From: Treponema sp.
GTDB lineage: Bacteria; Spirochaetota; Spirochaetia; Treponematales; Breznakiellaceae
Assembly: GCA_020216655.1 (NCBI GenBank)
Contig: JAIWNU010000058.1
Coordinates: 1 to 10,000, forward strand
DNA length: 10,000 bases
Reading direction: 5' to 3'
Each line of letters opens with the position of its first letter. Position 1 is the first letter of the stretch. Of the stretch, positions 5,338 through 10,000 are shown piece by piece. The translations under genes were made by a program, and so were the position numbers. Under the pieces are notes generated by a model. It saw nothing but the letters and a program-made list of their open reading frames with translations. It was not told where the DNA came from and ran no database searches.

Positions 5338-8300
5338 ATGAAGCAAAGCGTATTACTCCGGGCAGTATTAATTCTTCTCGCTGCGGTGAGTGTGTTGGAA
5401 CCAGCGGTCGTGTTTGCAGGAGGGCAAGGCGAAAGCGCCCGGGATCAGGCAAATGGAACGCTCAACTGGTCTAAAACCTTTGACATCTCCGATAAAAAGC
5501 CTGGAGTCTACAATCTTTATGCTGAAGCCCAGGATCTCGCGGGTAACAAGACCATAGCGGGGCCCATCAATCTGTATGTGGATCCAAAGTCGGACTTGCC
5601 GATTGCCCGGATCGCGAACCCGCTCCAGGGTATGCGGGTTTCCGGAGACTTAAATATTGTCGGTACCTGCACAGATGATGACGGGGTTGAACGGGTGGAA
5701 CTTCAGATTGATGGCGGGGACTGGATAGTCGCAAAAGGAACCGCATTTTGGTCATATTATGTGAAGACCGGAGATATACCCGACGGCCGGCGTAAAATTA
5801 GTGTCCGCGGTGTAGATATTAATGGTCTTGTAGGGCCCATACAGACCATTCAGTTTGATATGGACCGAAGCCGTCCGGGGGCTACGATTTTGAATCCCCA
5901 GGCGGGAGCTTTAGTTTCTGGCAGAATAGATCTTAAGGGGACCGTCCAGGATGCCAACGGTGTGGCCAAGGTGGACTTCTCATTGGATAACGGTAAAACA
6001 TGGACGCAAATTAAGGGATCCTATGACGCTAAAAAAGGAGTGTTTCCCTTCTCTGCATCGGTGGATACAAAGACCCTAAATCCGGGGCCTACGGTTGTTC
6101 TTATCCGGGGCACCGACGGTGTGGGTTCAGTTGGTATTACACCGACCCTCTTTGTGGTAGACAACACGAAACCGGAAATTTCTATCATGTCACCCTTGCC
6201 AGGAGAAAAGATAGACCGGACCTTTGTTGTCATGGGCCGTGTCCGGGACGATGTGGCCTTAAAATCCTTTTCATGGAAAATGGGAAATGAGGGTGGAGAA
6301 TTTCCGCTTACCCCCGGAGATCCCTACTGGGCCTTGCCGGTAAAAATTGCAGATCCTAAAGCTGCGGCGGTCGAAATTCTTTTTACAGCCCGGGATCTTA
6401 TAGGAAACACTACCGAATACCGGTTCAAATTTCCCCTAGATTCAAACAAGGATTTACCGAGAACGACCCTGCTTGCTCCTCTAGCTCTGGGGCCCAATAA
6501 GCCTGCGATTTCTACGGGATCCCTCTTCGTATCTGGTTTTGCCCGGGATGATGACGGTATAGCGGCTATAGAATATTGGATTGATAAAGATACTCCCAAA
6601 AAAATAGATACTACCGGCGCATTTTCGGTTCGTATCGATGGCATTACGCCGGGTAAGCATACGGTCAGTGTCCGTGCTATTGACCGAAATGGGACGGCAG
6701 GTCCAGTTGCCGCAACGCTCTTTGAAGACATGGGGCCTCCTCCGGAACTTTCTATTGATAGTCTTGTGTTTAACAGTGGAACTAAAGAAGAGCGGAGCGA
6801 AACCTTTACTGCAGGATCCGAAGTTGCTCCCGATGCAAAGGGCAGCCTCCGCTTAGTTGCCAAAACCCTAGGTAAACTAGAAAAACTTACCTATTCTTTT
6901 GCGGATGGAAGTGAACAAACCATTGCAGCGAAGGGGAGCGGCAGTCAGAACTTTTTAGTTCCCCTGCCGGCGGCAGGACCTTTTGGTTTTGTTGCGTTCA
7001 AAGCCCAGGTGGCTGACAGTGCGGGAAGAACCGCTTCGGTAGCTTCCCATGTGTATATAACCAACTACGGTACTGTGCGGGGCGATCTAGCCCTGGTTTT
7101 TGCCGATGAGCGAATTTCCGGCGATAATATCGTATATTTCCGTAAAGATGCCGCCGATAAGGAGCCAGCTCCCTTTGTCGGCCGCTTTGTAGGGGCCGAT
7201 ATTGCCCTGGTTTCTTTGGAGCCAGAGTCTAAAATAGTCCAATTAAGCACCGAGGCTGGGCGAATTATAGTCCGCCCTGTTTCATTTGGTGTTTCAGGGC
7301 CCCACCGTATAGTCGTAAAAAGTACCCTCGGTCATATTTATAAATCAGACCCCTTTACTTTTAATAACGACAATGCGGGGCCTCAAATCCAGATTAAAAA
7401 GGGTGAGACACCATTTGTCTCTGGCCCTTCCTATATGCTCTCTGCGACCCTTACCGATTTGTCGGCCATACATTCCGCTTCATACCGTATTTTAACCGCC
7501 GAAGGCCAAGAGATAGCCAATGGTCCCATTCCCATTAATGGTAAAGCGGGGGATACCAAGGCCACGACGGTCACCATAAACCAGGAAATCAAAACCCAGG
7601 TTTTGCCAGAGGGGCCCTTTATCATTGAAATGCAAGCCCTTGATACGGCGGGAAACAAAAGTACGGAACTAATTCCGCTTTTTAAGGATACCCTTGGACC
7701 TGAAATATATCTCGCTACTCCGTCCAGTTCTATTCCCATGCCCTATGCTGCGGGTTTTGTTCAGGATCCTTCGGGTCTCCAATCCCTCTCTTATGCGGCG
7801 GATGGCAAAAACTTTACCCCCCTCGATGCCTCTAAACCCTTTGTGATCCCCCTTCTTGATCCGGTTTCTGGCCAGCTCTTGTCCGGTTCTGGCGGAGCTA
7901 TTAAGGCTGTCGATCGGGCAGGGCGAGAACGGCTTATACAGATCCCAGCATATTCCCCGTCGTCGGATGTCCTTAATGCTCCATCCCCATCCGAAAATAC
8001 AGGCGCTCAAGGTAAACAGCCTGCCCCTCCATCTCCAAAAATCGAGTATCTTGGCATACTGCCTGGTTTTAACCAGCCGGTAATAAGCGGGACTCCTGCT
8101 GCTGTTGCTCCGGTTGGCTCAAAAGCAATTGTATTAATCAAACTCAGCGGAACTCCGCCGCTTGCTCCGCTTAACTATGCGGTTGGAAATGCAAAAGGTA
8201 TTATTCAACCTGAGGCACTTATTCCCCTTGGGCAGGGAAGCGCCGATGGCCAAACCCTATACGCCGGCGCGTTTATGGTTGACCTGGGTATGGCAAAAGC

Positions 8301-10000
8301 CGGGCCAATGTCTGCAAACTTAAGCGTAAAGGATAAGACCGGCAAAACCGCCTCATCAACCATTTCCCTGCAGTATAATGCGGATTTTGAAAGACCGGCT
8401 GTTCCCTATGTCTCTTTGGAAGATAACTCGCTGCAGACTCCCTTAGTTCGTTTCTTGGTTTCATCTCAAAGTTCCACTGGAATTCAGGGTTACCGTATTC
8501 AGCTCGATAAGGATAGTCCGCAGCTTATAGAAAGCCCTACTGCGGCGGTGGTGGAACTGCCGAATCTTGCAGCGGGCAGCCACGTCCTCATCATTACTGC
8601 TGTTGACCTGGGAGGCAGGGAATCAAGCTCAATTAAACGGAGTTTCAAAGTTGTGGGCCCTGTTCCTCAAATGGGTGAAGTCGCGGTAGTTCAGAAAGCG
8701 GGCCGCACCGTTCTGGAACGGGCCGGGACCTTTAGTTATGAACCTGGGGCCTTGCTGGAAGGCCTTGTGCAGGCATCCAACGGGCTTTCGTCTGTGGAGC
8801 TTCGTTTCGGAGATAAGGCTCCAATCAAGGGAACGATCAAAAAAGGGACAGGGGCTGACACTATCTGGCAGGTGCCTATACCGCAGGATCTGCCCTATGC
8901 CCGGATCCCCATAAACATTATATTCACCGACGGCGCAGGTCTTTCTGTAGTAAAACAGTTTGATTTGTACCGAATTATGCCGGTAGAGGATCCAACAAAG
9001 TTTGATAAACCGGGCTTATATATCAATGACCTCCGGTATGTATCCAAGGAAAATAGTTTCCGTTTTACCAGCGACAATCCCCTGATATTCCGATTTATCG
9101 GACAGCCTCTGCAATCGGTCCGCTTTGATACGGATGCTCCAGAGCTGTCGGTGAACTATCAGGACAAGGTTGTCAGTGTGCGGCCAGTAAAGGAAGGCAA
9201 GACTAAACCGCTTACGGTGATTGCGAAGACTGTTGAAGGCGATGAATTCCGCTGGGGCCCCTGTACCTTTATAATCGATTTAAATGAACCGAATCTGACC
9301 TTAATTGAACCACAACAGGACGGCTGGTATAAGGGACTCGTGCCATTCCAAGCCGATCTTGATCCGGTACAAACGGGGCTGCTTAAAATTCAGACCTTTG
9401 AATACGCGATTGACAGTTTTGGAGATGAAGAGCCCCAATGGACTCCCCTCTCGGTTACTGCGGATGCAAAGAATCCTCTCCGTGTCCGGGGTGAATTCCT
9501 TATTACTGGTTCGGATGGAGCCCACAGTATTCGTTTCCGGGTGACAAATGGACTTGGCCGCAGCAGGGAATACCAGATGACCTTGAACCGGGATACCCAA
9601 AATCCCATGGGGCGCATCATACTGCCGCCCAACCAAGATCCGGTAAACGGCCGTATCACGATTAGCGCCCAATTTAACGACGAGGGCGGCCAATTGGCAA
9701 ACCTTTCTTACAGCGAGGACGGGGGCAAGACCTGGCAGCCCAGCGAAAGTGCCGATTTTATTTCCCGCCGTTTTGATCTCAGCGCCCAAAGTTCTACGGC
9801 GGACCTGATCCGTTTTAAGGCTATTGATGTGGCCGGAAATGTAACAGAACTAGTTGGGGCCTTTAACCTCGATGTGGTTGCTGACAAACCTCGGGTTCAG
9901 ATCATGCAGCCAGAAGAGATGGAAGTGCTCAGAGAAGATTTTGTCATCGCCGGTGCTGCCTTTGATGATGACGGTCTAAAATCGATTCATTACCGATTTG
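5338..10000 (+). CDS. very large secreted Ig-like repeat protein (3' end outside window)
   Basis: I translated this frame codon by codon: 1,554 codons without a stop, running off the right edge. A signal peptide (Lys2, Arg8, hydrophobic 9-26) ends VFA with likely cleavage after Ala27; there is no lipobox cysteine. The rest is a chain of beta-rich Ig-like modules. A closing motif A-x-D-x-x-G-N/R recurs with its Asp near 66, 160, 260, 353, 449, 560, 769, 859, 999, 1090, 1198 and 1497, with degenerate copies near 665, 1298 and 1405, so about 15 modules of 90-110 residues. An opening motif D-D/x-D/N-G-(V/I/L) followed by a strand recurs, clearest at 113-117, 205-209 and near 1543. A Pro/Ser-rich linker (873-901) interrupts the array. 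Only two cysteines (111, 1309) appear. Start: AGGAT (5326-5330) suits the ATG at 5338; an in-frame ATG at 5329 is less well placed. No catalytic domain is visible. An adhesin or envelope scaffold role is plausible but unproven. Confidence 0.88.
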   Translation, partial: MKQSVLLRAVLILLAAVSVLEPAVVFAGGQGESARDQANGTLNWSKTFDISDKKPGVYNLYAEAQDLAGNKTIAGPINLYVDPKSDLPIARIANPLQGMRVSGDLNIVGTCTDDDGVERVELQIDGGDWIVAKGTAFWSYYVKTGDIPDGRRKISVRGVDINGLVGPIQTIQFDMDRSRPGATILNPQAGALVSGRIDLKGTVQDANGVAKVDFSLDNGKTWTQIKGSYDAKKGVFPFSASVDTKTLNPGPTVVLIRGTDGVGSVGITPTLFVVDNTKPEISIMSPLPGEKIDRTFVVMGRVRDDVALKSFSWKMGNEGGEFPLTPGDPYWALPVKIADPKAAAVEILFTARDLIGNTTEYRFKFPLDSNKDLPRTTLLAPLALGPNKPAISTGSLFVSGFARDDDGIAAIEYWIDKDTPKKIDTTGAFSVRIDGITPGKHTVSVRAIDRNGTAGPVAATLFEDMGPPPELSIDSLVFNSGTKEERSETFTAGSEVAPDAKGSLRLVAKTLGKLEKLTYSFADGSEQTIAAKGSGSQNFLVPLPAAGPFGFVAFKAQVADSAGRTASVASHVYITNYGTVRGDLALVFADERISGDNIVYFRKDAADKEPAPFVGRFVGADIALVSLEPESKIVQLSTEAGRIIVRPVSFGVSGPHRIVVKSTLGHIYKSDPFTFNNDNAGPQIQIKKGETPFVSGPSYMLSATLTDLSAIHSASYRILTAEGQEIANGPIPINGKAGDTKATTVTINQEIKTQVLPEGPFIIEMQALDTAGNKSTELIPLFKDTLGPEIYLATPSSSIPMPYAAGFVQDPSGLQSLSYAADGKNFTPLDASKPFVIPLLDPVSGQLLSGSGGAIKAVDRAGRERLIQIPAYSPSSDVLNAPSPSENTGAQGKQPAPPSPKIEYLGILPGFNQPVISGTPAAVAPVGSKAIVLIKLSGTPPLAPLNYAVGNAKGIIQPEALIPLGQGSADGQTLYAGAFMVDLGMAKAGPMSANLSVKDKTGKTASSTISLQYNADFERPAVPYVSLEDNSLQTPLVRFLVSSQSSTGIQGYRIQLDKDSPQLIESPTAAVVELPNLAAGSHVLIITAVDLGGRESSSIKRSFKVVGPVPQMGEVAVVQKAGRTVLERAGTFSYEPGALLEGLVQASNGLSSVELRFGDKAPIKGTIKKGTGADTIWQVPIPQDLPYARIPINIIFTDGAGLSVVKQFDLYRIMPVEDPTKFDKPGLYINDLRYVSKENSFRFTSDNPLIFRFIGQPLQSVRFDTDAPELSVNYQDKVVSVRPVKEGKTKPLTVIAKTVEGDEFRWGPCTFIIDLNEPNLTLIEPQQDGWYKGLVPFQADLDPVQTGLLKIQTFEYAIDSFGDEEPQWTPLSVTADAKNPLRVRGEFLITGSDGAHSIRFRVTNGLGRSREYQMTLNRDTQNPMGRIILPPNQDPVNGRITISAQFNDEGGQLANLSYSEDGGKTWQPSESADFISRRFDLSAQSSTADLIRFKAIDVAGNVTELVGAFNLDVVADKPRVQIMQPEEMEVLREDFVIAGAAFDDDGLKSIHYRF

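Noticed and set aside
6324..6863. 179-codon reverse-strand frame within the Ig-repeat gene
   Set aside because: Ser/Arg-rich low-information translation opposite well-formed Ig modules; a shadow frame.
5980..9735. Reading the Asp-box motifs as evidence for a sialidase
   Set aside because: Only two copies exist, far apart, with no sialidase catalytic FRIP motif or propeller-like repetition; the surrounding pattern is Ig-like.
9301..9789. 162-codon reverse-strand frame within the Ig-repeat gene
   Set aside because: The forward frame is uninterrupted and carries regular Ig motifs through this stretch; the reverse frame shows no family signature and no credible ribosome site.
1..10000. CRISPR arrays, transposable elements, tRNA genes
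   Set aside because: I saw no regularly spaced direct repeats, no transposase-like frame with terminal inverted repeats, and no tRNA-like cloverleaf in the intergenic stretches.

Overview
The window looks like bacterial chromosome, most likely from a spirochaete related to Treponema. Base composition is about half G+C in genes, with one AT-rich intergenic gap. The lineage guess rests mainly on the exported protein at the right end, whose signal peptide runs into 'VFA-GGQGES'. I recall that mature N-terminus as common among periplasmic proteins of Treponema and relatives. This is inference; no rRNA or other marker gene is present. I see no insertion sequence, phage gene, tRNA or CRISPR array.

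Left part (1-3860, + strand): the C-terminal part of a B12-binding-type radical SAM protein is fused by an ATGA overlap to a complete ClC-type chloride/proton antiporter gene. After a 76-base gap with a possible promoter comes a dicarboxylate/acidic amino acid:cation symporter of the GltP/GltT/DctA (GltPh-like) family. A strong bidirectional terminator closes this block and also serves the converging block.

Middle part (3875-4994, - strand): two lipoprotein genes 4 bases apart, read rightmost first. One encodes a rhodanese-domain lipoprotein with an intact active-site cysteine loop. The other encodes an FMN_bind-type lipoprotein with a predicted covalent-flavin attachment motif, plus a second copy of that motif at its extreme C-terminus. 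They suggest a small envelope redox/sulfur module, and this pair is the most interesting part of the window.

Intergenic 4995-5337: an AT-rich divergent control region with candidate promoters on both strands, a nested inverted repeat at 5097-5142 and a near-perfect palindrome at 5167-5182.

Right part (5338 to the end, + strand): one reading frame of 1,554 codons that stays open past the window edge. It encodes a secreted protein built of about 15 Ig-like beta-sandwich modules of roughly 90-110 residues. Its function cannot be read from sequence; a surface or periplasmic adhesin/scaffold role is plausible.
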